Source: Metarhizium brunneum
Lineage: Eukaryota > Ascomycota > Sordariomycetes > Hypocreales > Clavicipitaceae
DNA length: 64,000 bases
Direction: 5' to 3'
NCBI RefSeq assembly: GCF_013426205.1
Contig: NC_089427.1
Location: 186,001 to 250,000, forward strand
Numbering within the stretch: the first letter of the stretch is position 1; each line of letters begins with the position of its first letter. The notes beneath the pieces were generated by a model that saw only the letters and a list, made by a program, of their open reading frames with translations, was not told where the DNA came from and searched no databases. The position numbers and the translations under genes are program-made. Positions 34,986-46,547 of the stretch are shown here, piece by piece.

Positions 34986-36299
34986 CTAGGCCTGCTTGTC
35001 GCTGCGCTTCGGCGCGGGCTCTGGGAACCACCCGTTACTCTTGCATTCCGTCTGAGATTGCTCGCTGCCGTCGATGCAAGTCACAAATTGTCCCTTAATA
35101 TTACTGCAAACCCAGCGGGGGCTAACGCAATTGGCCTCCTCTTGTTTCTTCTGCTCTTCCTTGTAGGCTTCGATCTCTTCCGGGGTCTTGTCCCGGCCCG
35201 AGCCCACAACCCAGCCGTTTGCCTTACAAACCTCCCTGGAGGAATTGTTGTCGTCCATGCAGTACTCAAACTTGAATTTTCCCGCCTTGTCGTCGAAGCT
35301 CTCGCAAGCCAACCTGGGACGGACACAGCTAGCCGCGTCTTTCGTTCCTGCCTCTCGACAGGCTCGGGCTAGTTCTTTTCCAGCCGGTGTAGCCTCATCA
35401 TAGGCATAGGCTGGGTCGCATTTTTGGCGGTCGTGCCAGCTCTTGCATCTCTTTACGTCCTCACGCCAATACCAATGGCTCTCATCCTTGAATGGCACGC
35501 AGAGCTGCGTGGGAGGCAGCTCAACTGTAGCACAACACGCGTCAAAGCCGAAGGGAGATGGCTGCGTTCCCGACCTCCCCCAAATCGGGTTGGTTCGTAG
35601 CCATTGACCAGCCTTGGTTTCGGGGCCAATTAGTCCACCTTCTGCAGCATTGACCGTGATAAAATCATAGATTGCTGTCAGAAGCCCTATTCCAGCTCCC
35701 GTCCCTCCACCAAGGCCGCCCGGGGTGGACGAAGCAGGGGCTTTAAGGGCATTGTGTAGGCTGGTGAGTGTCCCCGGTGCATCTCTCGACAGCCCCTCAA
35801 GAAAGATTTTGATCTTCTCGGGGTCGCCTTGTGAATCAGCTATGATTTGATTCAGAAGAACCCGACCATTGCTCTCGTCTGGCTTTTTGATGTCCTCCTT
35901 CGGCCCACAAATAACCTACCGTTGTCAGGTATATTAGCACTCTGCCAACATGTACAAGCCAATCTTTCCACTTCACAACGGGGTTGAACTCACCACGTAG
36001 TCACCCTGATTATGAGGACCTCCGGATCCTCGGAATCTTCGGCTTAGCTTCTCGCAAAACTGTACACCAAGTTGCACAGAAAATTTCTCTGCGTTGGAGC
36101 CATCTTTCTTGACACATGTTCCCGTAAACCTTTCGTAGCCGTCTTGTTTTTCGGTGACAGTGCCAGCTTCATATCCACCTTCGGCGCAGTAGGCTTTGAG
36201 ATTGTCGGCGCCCTCTTTCGCCTGCCGCTTGTCCGCCTTGGCGGGACTGCCCGCGGCCACTCCGGCCAGTAAGGTGACAAGTCTAATCGAAAGCTTCAT
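34986..36299 (-). CDS. Secreted cysteine-rich protein with repeated C-x-NGW modules
   Basis: Two exons, 36299-35994 and 35915-34986, phase 0, 411 residues. The start (MKLSIRLVTLLAGVAAGSPAKA, then KR) is a signal peptide followed by a dibasic site. The N-terminal part has four cysteines (YCAEGG, GTCVKK, FCEKL, ICGPK). A Gly-rich stretch and a helical region ('NALKAPASSTPGGLGGG', 'GAGIGLLTAIYDFI') lead to a cysteine-rich C-terminal half. There two similar units, 'CVRPRLACE...CMDDNNSSREVCKANGW' and 'CVSPRWVCS...CIDGSEQSQTECKSNGW', are visible, with a charged linker (EEIEAYKEEQKKQEE) between them. I do not recognise the family. Secretion and disulfide-rich repeats suggest an extracellular or effector role. 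No lesions. Confidence 0.78.
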
Positions 36300-38197
36300 A
36301 GTCGTCAAGGAGTAGATATATGGACAAATGAATGGTAAAACGATTGAATGAATGGATACTGGAATGATGTCTCTGATGAGTGTCCGTTCCTCGAGGAGCT
36401 GCAGTAGCTTTATATACCATTGCGCGTGTACAAACAACAGACATTTGCAAAGTCGCCGCGTACGTTTGGCATGACAAGACCGAGAAGCCTGACGTCAGCT
36501 GTTCATGCACTCCATGCATAGGGTGTCATTTTCCCCCTTATACTCGCGGCGCCGGTGGCTGGCGCTGGCGACTGCGTTGGCATATACTCCATCACACTGC
36601 TCGGGAATCAAGTTACGGCAGTTATGTCTGTTGTTTGCGCAATGCGTAGGTTCGGACCAAGTGCATCAATTCCGGGGGTCTCTCGGCTCAACTGGGCCGT
36701 AGGGGCTTCATGCAAATATGCGTTCTGACTCGGTCTGACTTGGCTTCAAGGATGATGAGAGAAGGCAGCTCCAAGACTGCATCGCTTGTGACGGTCTTTA
36801 AAAGAATGCACTTACCTAGTAACAAGTAGACACTAACTTGCATTTGTTTAGTTTGGCATATAAGCGCCATAGCCAGGTACGTAATCTAATGATATAGATA
36901 GTTCCTTGTCGCTTAATATACGATCGTGAACACGCCACCCGCGTGGGCCAGAACTATACGAGCGGGTTTGATATTAATCATGCAGGCCATAAGGGTCCTC
37001 TGTGGAGCAAAGAGGCACGGGCTCCTTACCCCAATGTGGACACTGTTACCAGCTTGTCGGGAATGCTGAAATATGCTCAAACAAGCTATAATATTATGTC
37101 TTTATCTATATAGCAGAATGAGAACGGTTTATTCTAGCAATCAAAGTGCGCAACACTTTTACAATTTCCCAAATAGACTGTTTAGATATCATTCGTCGAA
37201 TAAACTAAAATTGGGCCCGCAACCTATGCGCCTGTAAATCCCACTAGTGCTCGTTTCGTGCTAGGATGCCAGGGCATAATGCAATTTCACTGACGCGGCT
37301 GGCCTACCAGATAAGCTTTCGGTAAGGAAACTTTACCTGCCAAGTTAATGCAGCGAAAAAATAGCACTTGAGACTAATATTGGCGCCTGATAGTTGATAT
37401 AATCGGTTCATGCCAAGCTTTACTCGGCTGTTGTGCATGAGCCCACCCCCTTCAAACTATACTTGCCTCGGCTATAAACACCGTACAGTTAAACCCTTGA
37501 ATTATTCCTCGTGCTTTGTCTAACCGAGAAGCTTAGTAAGTGAAAACATATTTAGTAAAATTATAAGAAAAAATATATAAAAATTAAGTAAAAGGTTTTA
37601 TTCTCTCACTATAAAAGCATGTTTTTATTACTTATTTACCTTTTTACAAGGTCGCGCATGAAAAATAATTAAAGAGTTTAACTGTAAATGCCGGAACTTC
37701 CGAAATTCTAGCGCGTATTACACCAGACGTGAAACGATCCGAAAGACGTCAACGTTAGTATTACCAGGAACCCCCCCACGTTGCAAAAGCCCGAGGAGAT
37801 GCTCTGCTGTTAATAACATCGCGCGCAGTTGGGGTCGTTTGCTGGGGGACTTGGCAATGTACCTTTTCCTGCGTCGCATGATGCAGACGCCAGATAATGC
37901 GTACCAGACGCAATTGTGGGCGACCACAACTTTATGGCGAGTCATACGAGGCTATGCTATGGTAGCGAACCACTCGTCTGGAACTGTGTTCCGAGAAACT
38001 CACATCAGTCTAGATGAGAATAGATTACATGGGATGGATTCACCGATACTAGCAGAAAAGTCCTGCAAATCTCCTTGCTACATGTACTGTCAGATCGTCA
38101 ATCAATCTGCAAAGACAGGCTAGTAGTTTCGCGCCAGTTAAGTACAACCTCTGCCTGAGACTCAATGCAATGACGATGATCGCGGCTGTGTGGTAGA
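36300..38197. other. AT-rich intergenic region
   Basis: About 1.9 kb. The part at 37540-37680 is very AT-rich with A-runs and T-runs, as expected of mutated or decayed repeat DNA. Short frames near 37718-38123 on both strands could not be assigned. Confidence 0.5.
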
Positions 38198-38876
38198 TTA
38201 TCTCCCTAGGCTGCTTCCTGCCACGACCTTCTCCGACAAGCCATGAATGGTAACTCGCCCAAGATGTCCTTTGTGCTGACAGTTGTCACTATTCTCGGCA
38301 GCGCCCAATCGCGGATCCATGTAGTACCGGTCTTCTGTTCTAGTTCCGTGTGCAAGAGCGACGGGATGTCGGCCTTGGTTTTCAGCAGGCCAGCCACTGA
38401 AAACGAAAATGATAGATCCCGTCGGCCGCCGTTGTGGGGTGAGGCGTATCGCAAACGTATCCAAGAACACGCTTACAGCAGCGGAATTGGCTTGCCCACG
38501 GCTCCCGATGATAGCAGAGGATAATAATAGCAAGATGGACAAGTCTAAATCGTTGCGAAGATTTTTGGCGATATTAATTGTTCCTTGTACCTCGGGTCTA
38601 ATGGCGGCCATGGGTTGGCTGCGTAACTGTTGCACATCATCAAATCCTAAATCACGTCAGAAAAACATTTATAATAACCTGAGGAGATGATAACATTACA
38701 TACGAGTAGCACCATGGAACATTGGACGCAGGCCTTGATGGGAATACAAAGTTCCTCGCTTCGCGGGAGTGCATCCAAAGCGCCAGCCTTCTAACACCCC
38801 CGAAGCCCCCGACGAGGAGGTAGGATGCGTGTCCTCTTGGAATACGATCAACAAAGGTATCTAGATTCATCCACAA
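38198..38876 (-). pseudogene. Polyketide synthase ketoreductase domain fragment
   Basis: Two minus-strand blocks in different frames look like a fungal PKS ketoreductase (KR) domain. Block 1 (about 38861-38720) reads IPRGHASYLLVGGFGG and then 'LALWMHSREARNFVFPSR', the Rossmann start of KR. Block 2 (about 38611-38372) reads 'AAIRPEVQGTINI', 'DLDLSILLLLSSAIIGSRGQANSAAV' and 'FLDTFAIRLTPQRRPTGSI', the second half. Only about 110 bases separate them, less than half the usual distance, so an internal deletion plus a frameshift is likely. The catalytic Tyr expected in 'GQANYAA' is Ser here. No KS, AT or ACP domain is seen nearby. It is a dead remnant of a reducing PKS. Confidence 0.7.
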
Positions 38877-39883
38877 CCCAAGGTAAGTCGCGCGGTAAAT
38901 AAATAGTGGCCAGTAGAAGTGTTATGAAGGCTGGTTGCTTTTTGATTGCATCAAGACAAGCGTGCTCTTGGCTGCTTATATCGCAAGTCTCGGCAGTGTC
39001 GTATGCATTTCTTTTGTGGCCGTCTTCCATGGCCCGAGATGAACAATCTTTTCTTGGTTACGAAATTTGAGGTCTGAGAAGTACTGTTCAAGACAAGGCA
39101 GCACGTGTTGAGATACGCTGGAAAAGAATATGGTCCACCACTGCTCTGTCACTCCCACGAGCTGTAGCTAAGCACTATGGGCTATCCTTCAATGTTATCT
39201 TCTACTCCCTCATGGGTTGCGAGTCGGCTAGCCCAGAATAAGTAATAATTGTCCCGAGGTTGCTGGGACAAAGCGGAATATGGGTTTCAATCCAACGCTA
39301 CCAAATAAAGAGGCCTGTCTGTGGTTACAGTGTAGATGGGCACACCTAGTCCCTACATATGTCCATGTCCGGTCTGGTACTTATTAATGCCCCATCGGAA
39401 GTTGATGCCGGTGGAGTAGGCACGGTTTTAAGCCGGCGCTGGCTTGATAAGCGTCGAGTCAAGTGGGATGTACTACCAGACTTCACATGATGCATGCAGA
39501 TAAGGAGGCTAGACCAATGTACATCTTTTCTTTCAAGTTAAAAACTACCCGTTGGCAACTAAGTGCAACGGGTACACATCCCACTTTGTATTTGTCCACA
39601 AACGGCAAAGCCGAGCTCATTCATTGTGGAGGAGCATTATTTTTCGCCGCAAGTTACAGTATTTACAAATTACTTGCGGTCAATTTACTCCTCGATGCCA
39701 TGGATATAGTTTGCCATGGTGCTATAACGGAGCTTGGGGAGTGGAACCAGACGCAGTACCCTAGACCCTTTGCTCAACATGGAAGCTACACGTCGCACAG
39801 CGGATACAGAATTGCAAGTAACAAAGTCAAGAGTCCCTTCATTCCATTGCTAATTTATCTATAGCGGATATATGCACTGACTT
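38877..39883. other. Intergenic region
   Basis: About 1 kb. Overlapping short minus-strand frames at 38848-39158 could be further decayed PKS sequence but show no recognisable motif. A 133-codon plus-strand frame at 39463 starts at GTG or TTG rather than ATG and resembles nothing. Confidence 0.4.
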
Positions 39884-42188
39884 TTAATCAAATTCCATCA
39901 TTGTGGCCTTCCTAATGCCAAACTTCTGAGAGATTGTCACCCAGCCAGCTGTGTAACAAACAATGCGAAACGACGCCGCGTCGGTATTATCCCCAAAACC
40001 CGCATCCAAAGCCCTTTCAATGACTTCGTAATCAACGAAACCTAGGTTCTCAACAGTTTCTCTCGTCAGCAGACTGCTAAACATTTTGTGCAACGGCCCG
40101 TTCTTGGGCCAGTTCGTTGGTGCCCAAAAGGTAACCTTTTTGCGGTTGTACAGCTCGTCGGTAATATAGGGACGAGCGGCTTCACGAAGAATCCATTTCT
40201 CCGTAAGGCTCTGTAGAGCAGACCCAGCAGGCCGGCTAGCTACACCATTTATTTCTGTCGGTGCGTACATGATCTTGATGCTGGGCGGCAGAGCGTTTAC
40301 ATATTCTGCGAGTTGGTGATCAAGAAATGGCGTACGTCCCTCAATGCTGTGCGCCATTTCTGCACGGTCGCCCAAACAGGACAAGATGACGTTTATTAAG
40401 ATGCTCTTGTTCCACAGGTACATGGCAGAGTTGCTTGGGTGCCATTTGCTGCTTAGTTTCTCAAGGACGTCGTTTGAATGAGACGCCATCAGGGTCTTTC
40501 GGCTATCCCACTCATCCCCGTACTCTTCGTGTATCCATTCTTGGTACACGTGCTTTGGAGGTTGCCATGCCAAAAGACTGTCGGGCATTGTGCTGCTGTC
40601 GTTAACGGGCATCGTCCCTGCCATTTCGGACTTGCTGGCCTGTGGTCGCCAAGTGGCACTCGTCTCCGCGTGGGCGGTTTTGCAAAGTGCCTCTCCGAAC
40701 TCGAGATCCTCGGACGGAGCAGACCTAAGCATTGTCAAATCCGGCTCACGAAGGAACTCGGTCGCAAAGCTGGGGTATCCGCAAAAGTGTTCGTCGGAGC
40801 CTTCCCCAGTCAAGACAGCCTTTACGCCATGCTGGCGTGTGAATTCCGACAGGCAGAATTTTCCGACGGCATTGAGATCAAAATGGTGGTGCTCGCAGTG
40901 GTAAGCCGCCTCGGCAAAATTGTCTGACAGCGCTTGCTCGTCCAAGTTCAGCTTGAAGCACTCAACGCCGAGCCACTTGGCAGTTCGGTCAGCGATGGCT
41001 AATGTCTTTAATTAGCATTAGGAAGCTGTTGTGGTTGATATAGATTGGTACAACCCACCTGTTTCGTCGTACTCTGACTCCTCGCCGAACCGGATACTAA
41101 AGCAGGAAATGCGTCTAGATTCTTCATTTCCAATTGGAACATTCTGTTCCTTCACAAGATCTGCGGCAATGCCTGCAATCGTAGACGAATCAATGCCACC
41201 CGACAAGTATATGCCTACCGGCACATCTGCCTGTAAACGAAGGCGAACTGACTCAACGAGTCGTTCACGAACTCCGAGCACCATGTCATCGATACTTCGG
41301 ACATCAGGCTCGGTCTATCCCCTCAAGGTCAGTACCTAGAGAATACAGTTGTACTTGACTTGTAATAGCAAGCATGGAACTTACTTTGTCAGGATACTCA
41401 GCATCCCAGTACTTGTTGATTTGCACGCCATGCTTGTCAGTCACCTCCATCCAGTGGCCAGGCATGAGCTTCTTCACGCCTTTGAAGATTGTCCTGTCGT
41501 CAACCAACCAACCACAGTCCGAGATTCCACGAACGTCCCATTCTGGCTCCCAGCCCATAGCCATGAATGCCTTTGCCTCGGATGCGAAGAGAACCTGTTC
41601 GGACACTGTAGTCCAGAGCAGTGGCTTTATACCGAATCGATCTCGGCCCGCGATGGTTCGTTTAAAGCCCTCTCTATCATCATGGAGAACAAAGGCAAAT
41701 TCGCCACGAAGGTGCTGAAATAGGCCAGGGCATCCATAAATTTTATACAATGCAATGACCAACTCGCTGTCACTGTCGCTGGAAAACCTGTAGCCATACT
41801 TCTCACCACACTCTTGCCTCAAGCGGTCATGGTCATATATCTCTCCGTTGACAACTGCGTGTATCTCTCCGTCATCACTGTGCAATGGCTGCGATCCATT
41901 GGTCGAGAGGTCGTTGATTGACAATCGACAGTGTGCGAGACCAACATGTCCGTTTTTGCTTATCCAAACGCCCGATCCATCTGGACCGCGATGCTGAATG
42001 TCATTAATTCCATCTTGCAAATTCTTTGAAAGAGATGCAATTTCAGCTTTTGTCGCTGTTCGGCCGTCCTCGCTGTCTTGTGTCTGTCGTCTGTCGACGC
42101 TGGCTACCCCGTTAAGCTCGGCGGCTTGGGAATCGACGGTGTGCCGTATTAATTGGGGGCAAGTACAACATGCTAGAATACCACACAT
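39884..42188 (-). CDS. Asparagine synthase (glutamine-hydrolysing)-type amidotransferase
   Basis: Three exons, 42188-41385, 41314-41059 and 40998-39884, phases 0 and 1, 724 residues. The start was set at ATG 42188 because the class II glutaminase needs Cys2 at the mature N-terminus (MCGILAC); an upstream in-frame ATG at 42230 would bury it. The glutaminase domain shows 'IQHRGPDGSG', 'LAHCRLSINDLS' and 'AVVNGEIYDH'. The synthetase domain has the ATP pyrophosphatase loop YLSGGIDSS (residues 305-312), then 'KAVLTGEGSDEHFCGYP' and 'MAHSIEGRTPFLDHQLAEYVNALPP'. It would use glutamine and ATP to amidate aspartate or a related carboxylate. Such divergent copies often occur in secondary-metabolite clusters as amide-forming enzymes, and the neighbours here fit that. 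No lesions. Confidence 0.93.
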
Positions 42189-43120
42189 AGTTGGTAGTTT
42201 CCGAGAAATGTGATGTAAATCAACACGCAAGACGTCGTAGATGCAAAATTTAGAGGCGATGAATATCAGGTATCTGCGAGTAGAAACGATTTACCAAGGC
42301 AAGGAAATGAGAGGCCGCATAGGGAGGCCGTATATAGTACTCTATTATAACTTTTTTCCCGGCGCGATTACGCCCTTGCAACTCCCATGTTCTAGACTAG
42401 CCGTTACTTACTCTGCACCCACCTTTACATGACTCTATTCAAGTTTGAAGTATTAGGGTATGTTTTGAAAATTCCGTACTGACTTGACTACCGAAGTGGA
42501 TACACCACGTTGTGCTTTGATGTCGGAGCAAGCGATAATGTCCGGTAGTTTCAGAGTACATGTCTAGTTTTGGAAACCTGACTCGGTTGTCTGATACTTC
42601 GCTCTCGGACGCAGCCGGTGACATGACACGTCATTGCCCTTGGTGTTTCACTTTGACTCAAATTCCGATTGACTCGTCTGGTCTGATTTCTTTTTTTAGT
42701 AAAGCACTTTTCGCTTATACGCTTGTAAGGCGATTGCTTTAGTAAACTAGATGACTAGAATATTCCTGCACATACTCTTATTGTCGCGCAAATAAAACCA
42801 TAAGCCGGATTGTTGAAGTACAACAGCTGTGATGTCGTCATTTCCTCCGTCAATATCGACGCACTTGAGAACTTTGCATCCAAGGATTACGAGTGATTAA
42901 AATTCGTGTTCTGTGACATGATGGTGAATAGGTTTTCTGAAATGTACGCCGTGTTCTCATCTAGCTATGCTCTTCAAGAGCTGTGTCTATTGATTGATGC
43001 TTACATACATGAGCACGTATCGACGTCATGGCTTAAAATTCCATCACTTGGCACCAAGACGTTCCCAATGTGAGATCAAGATACAATATCCAAGGCTTCC
43101 TGCCGCCATGTCTCGACAAA
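42189..43120. other. Intergenic region
   Basis: Upstream of the amidotransferase gene and downstream of the exporter gene, both on the minus strand. No gene seen. Confidence 0.5.
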
Positions 43121-44931
43121 TCAAGTCTTGGCTGCAAACTTGCTCATGGCACGGAGTCTCCCGCCGAACCAATAAAGAAGCCAGATACCTGCAATTCCAA
43201 TTAAACTCAGTCCACCCAAGACGCTGACACCTCTGGCGACACCCAGATTGGTGAACAAGGGATGGGCAAACGAAACGCTTGCACAGGCCATTGCGCTGCG
43301 GAAAAAGTCATTGGCGGCGAAAAGACTGGCGGCATAATTGGGATAGCTGAGCGGAATGTAGATGAAGAGACATTGGAAAACAACAAAGACACTGGCTCCA
43401 TATATGGTAATTCCAATGGTGGGTGCAATCCAGTGAATGGAAGGTCTGGCTGTCCAGGCAAACATGAAAAGCCCGATTGTAGGCCCAAAACAGAACCCCA
43501 GTGCTGGAAGCAGGCGTCTCTCTTGTGTGGCAAAGCCACTGCGACCCAAGAAGTAGAGGCATACGCTGTAGGCAATTACGCCTAGTATGCAAGCGATGAG
43601 AACACACAGGAACACAAGGCCCATTTGGCCCAGGTTCATGCCGTAATAGACGGGGTAGACTAGCGGAAAGACTTCAAAGACTGCGAGTTGATGGTCAGAG
43701 AAATGTAGGGTGTGGACGATAGGTGGACTTGCATGAGTAGTAGATTCCATATATGATAGAGGTATAGATCTGCACAAACAGCACGGCCGGATCTTTGAAT
43801 GAAATCTCGATGGGCTTGATGAGGGCTCCGACAAGGGCCGAAGTGCGGCTGCCATGTGTCTTGTCCATATGGCTCCGGATTACGAATCGCTTGCCGGTTA
43901 GTTTAGAAAGTCGCTGGGCGCGTTGAAACAGGATACCCTCGCTGCTTGTTTCCGGGAGGAAGAGGAACATGAGGACCAGCACAGGAATAGAGGCCCAGAT
44001 GGTCTCGAACAAGGACCATCGCCAGTGCATGGCGGGAACAGAAAATCCACTCAAAAGGGGTCCCAGGGCAGCTACGTACAGTATCGTCAGTACAGTCAGA
44101 CGCCACCTTGCATTGGGATGGCTACTCACGGCCGCAATAGGAAGCAGAGACCCAGGCCAGCATAGCATAGGGCAGTGCCTCCATGCTGTAAATGTCGCCA
44201 ACCGAAGCACCTCCCGAAGCTAGACAGGGCGAGCCAAAGAAGCCCTGGAAAAAGCGAAGTGCAACGAGGGTATGGAAATCCGACGCGAACGCTGTGGGCA
44301 CAGAGATGATGACAAAAAGCGTCATGGTGATGATGTAGACGGGGTTTCGACCAATGGATGGTATCTCGCTGAGTGGTGAGAAGATCAATGGCCCGATGCC
44401 ATAGCCGAGGACGTAGAGTGATAATCCTAGAGTAGCCTCGACTATGGTGACTTTGAATTCTTTCATGACGCCTTCTGTGGAACTTGTATAGATTGCAGAT
44501 GACATGTACACGACAAAGGTATACAGACAAATGATGAGCGTTATCAAGAACCGCTTGCCATTTGACCAATTGTAAGGATTGTCAGAGTCATTGCTTCCAT
44601 ACCAGTCCACCACATGCAAATTACTGTCATCTTTGAGTTCATTGTTGAATTCACTCGCACGAGGTGAGCCGATGGACTTTTTTCTGTCAAACGTAATTGT
44701 CTCCAGTTCGTAGTCGCCGTCGCCGTCGAAGCCGGGTTGACGAGGCGACGAAGGTCCGCTGCGGATCGTGGTTGGCGAGCATAAGCCAGAATCCAAGTCA
44801 TTGAATGGATTGTGCGTCCATTTCGTAGGGAGCTTAAACCCGGGCTTCTCTTCGGGGTATTGTAGACGGCGGTTATTGGTGATCCAACGAATGATTTGTC
44901 CGATGGGAGCGTCGCGAATCAAGTCGGCCAT
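43121..44931 (-). CDS. MFS drug/multidrug exporter (DHA1-like)
   Basis: Three exons: 44931-44130, 44071-43733 and 43680-43121, 566 residues. A hydrophilic N-terminus of about 130 residues is followed by 12 predicted membrane segments. Landmarks are 'DNPYNWSNGKRFLITLIICLY', 'GLSLYVLGYGIGPLIFSPLSE', 'VALRFFQGFFGSPCLASGGASVGD' and the central loop 'FLPETSSEGIL'. These fit proton-driven DHA1 exporters of fungal toxins and drugs at the plasma membrane. The second intron starts with GC (GCAAGT) rather than GT; its removal restores 'YYSFFEVFPLVYPVYYGMN' exactly. It is probably the exporter of a nearby metabolite set. No lesions. Confidence 0.92.
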
Positions 44932-46547
44932 GCTGCCTGATCAACACAGCATACGCGCCACGATATTGAGCGGGTTTAAGAATTCGCAACCTGGAATTGT
45001 CGCTCAAGTTGCTATTCACGCCGGGCGAATGGTGCCGTTTGATTTGGATTCAATGTTGTGCCTTGATGAGCGACTAGAGGACTCAAATTTGATAAAAGTT
45101 TGCGGCGGGGCGGAGGAAATACAACCAGCTTAACTTATATCAAGCCATGACTATATCCGATGCTACTCGGCTGAAATGAAGACACTCTTTTAGCTGACAA
45201 TACTTTTGCTAGTAATTGGAAAGGACCCTTGTCCTTGTTCCGGTTGCGAACGCTCCAGATGTCGACTCATGTGGTGGTTTCACAACCTCCTAGTTCATGC
45301 AAATCACCAGACGTGGCGACCCTAGCGGCACAAATGGATATCCCACTTGACTTGACTACCAATTCGACTTGTTGAGTCGGGTATTTTCTGCTACATGGCT
45401 GATCTTGGCTGTTTGGGGCAATGTCTTGGAGCACAGACTGACTAGCCTGTATCCACCAGCACATTATGCAGAGCCCATGAGTGGAACCAAAAGAGAAGGG
45501 ACAAAGGAGAAAAAGAAAGGAAGATGGAAAATACTTAAAGTTCAGAGCCATAGTATCAATGTAGTGATAACACAAGAGACGGAATGCGCAGCGCAGGGTT
45601 GGTTGTGGAAGGGCTCTACCAAAGAGCACTTGAGGCTATTCCAATACGGGAACAACCCAAGAGGCCGCTGGATGGTAGCAAATGAACGTCATGCTGACCG
45701 CTGCAGACCCCGGCCGACTTGTGGAGGCATCGATTTTGGGTTCGTCGAGTCCCGGACAACGGGCAACGAACAACCTCCGGGTCAAGATTGGGAGAACTAA
45801 GGGACAGCGGAGATCGGATTTTGTACGTAGGGAGTAGGGCTGACTAGCCGTCCCTACGGGTAGCCACTCGGCTGAATCGGACATCACAGATTAATGAGTC
45901 GGAGCTTTGATCTACGACTGGGGTCTGCTTGGATCGAACTGACGGCAACCCCAAATCCCACTCGGCTCATGATACAGCATATAGAGTCTGAGAAGCCCTT
46001 TCTGCCACACAAATACACGAGGGCTGCCATCGCCGGACCTAGGGCAGAAGACTGTCACCGACTTGTTGTATTGATCGAGCTATTTAATCTATCTAGACGT
46101 GGAGAAAACCATGGACTTTTGAGACCAAAGATTTAGTGCTGTTATTGGATGAATTAAGATTGATACAAAGACCCTGATGCCGACGAGTTGCCCTAGGGTA
46201 GGCAAAGCGGGTGAGAATGACAACTACTAGTTGATCAGTCACGTTGAAATTATACGCCCAGGGCCCCGAGAGGAGAAAATGAACGGGAAGCTTTAGGGAA
46301 TATTGCAAGTCTAGTAACTTTGGAAGGCTCAAGTCCAACAACTCAAATAGCTCGAGTCTAATATCTGCAAAAAGCTCACATCCAGCAGCAGCCTTGATTA
46401 CACCTACAGCAAGGGTTCACATTGGCGTGGGACGTAGAAGTTATAAAACGATGATATTTTCATCTATCCAGCCAGGTTTCGCTGACAAGTAGCTCAGCAC
46501 TAAATTCCTCCTCATTCCCTTCCCGCTCCGGGCATGAAGCTCTTTGC
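44932..46547. other. Intergenic region
   Basis: About 1.6 kb. A 143-codon plus-strand frame at 45369 and smaller ones on both strands resemble nothing. No gene is supported. Confidence 0.5.

Noticed and set aside
40478..40927. A 149-codon plus-strand frame
   Set aside because: It is antisense to the synthetase domain of the amidotransferase gene.
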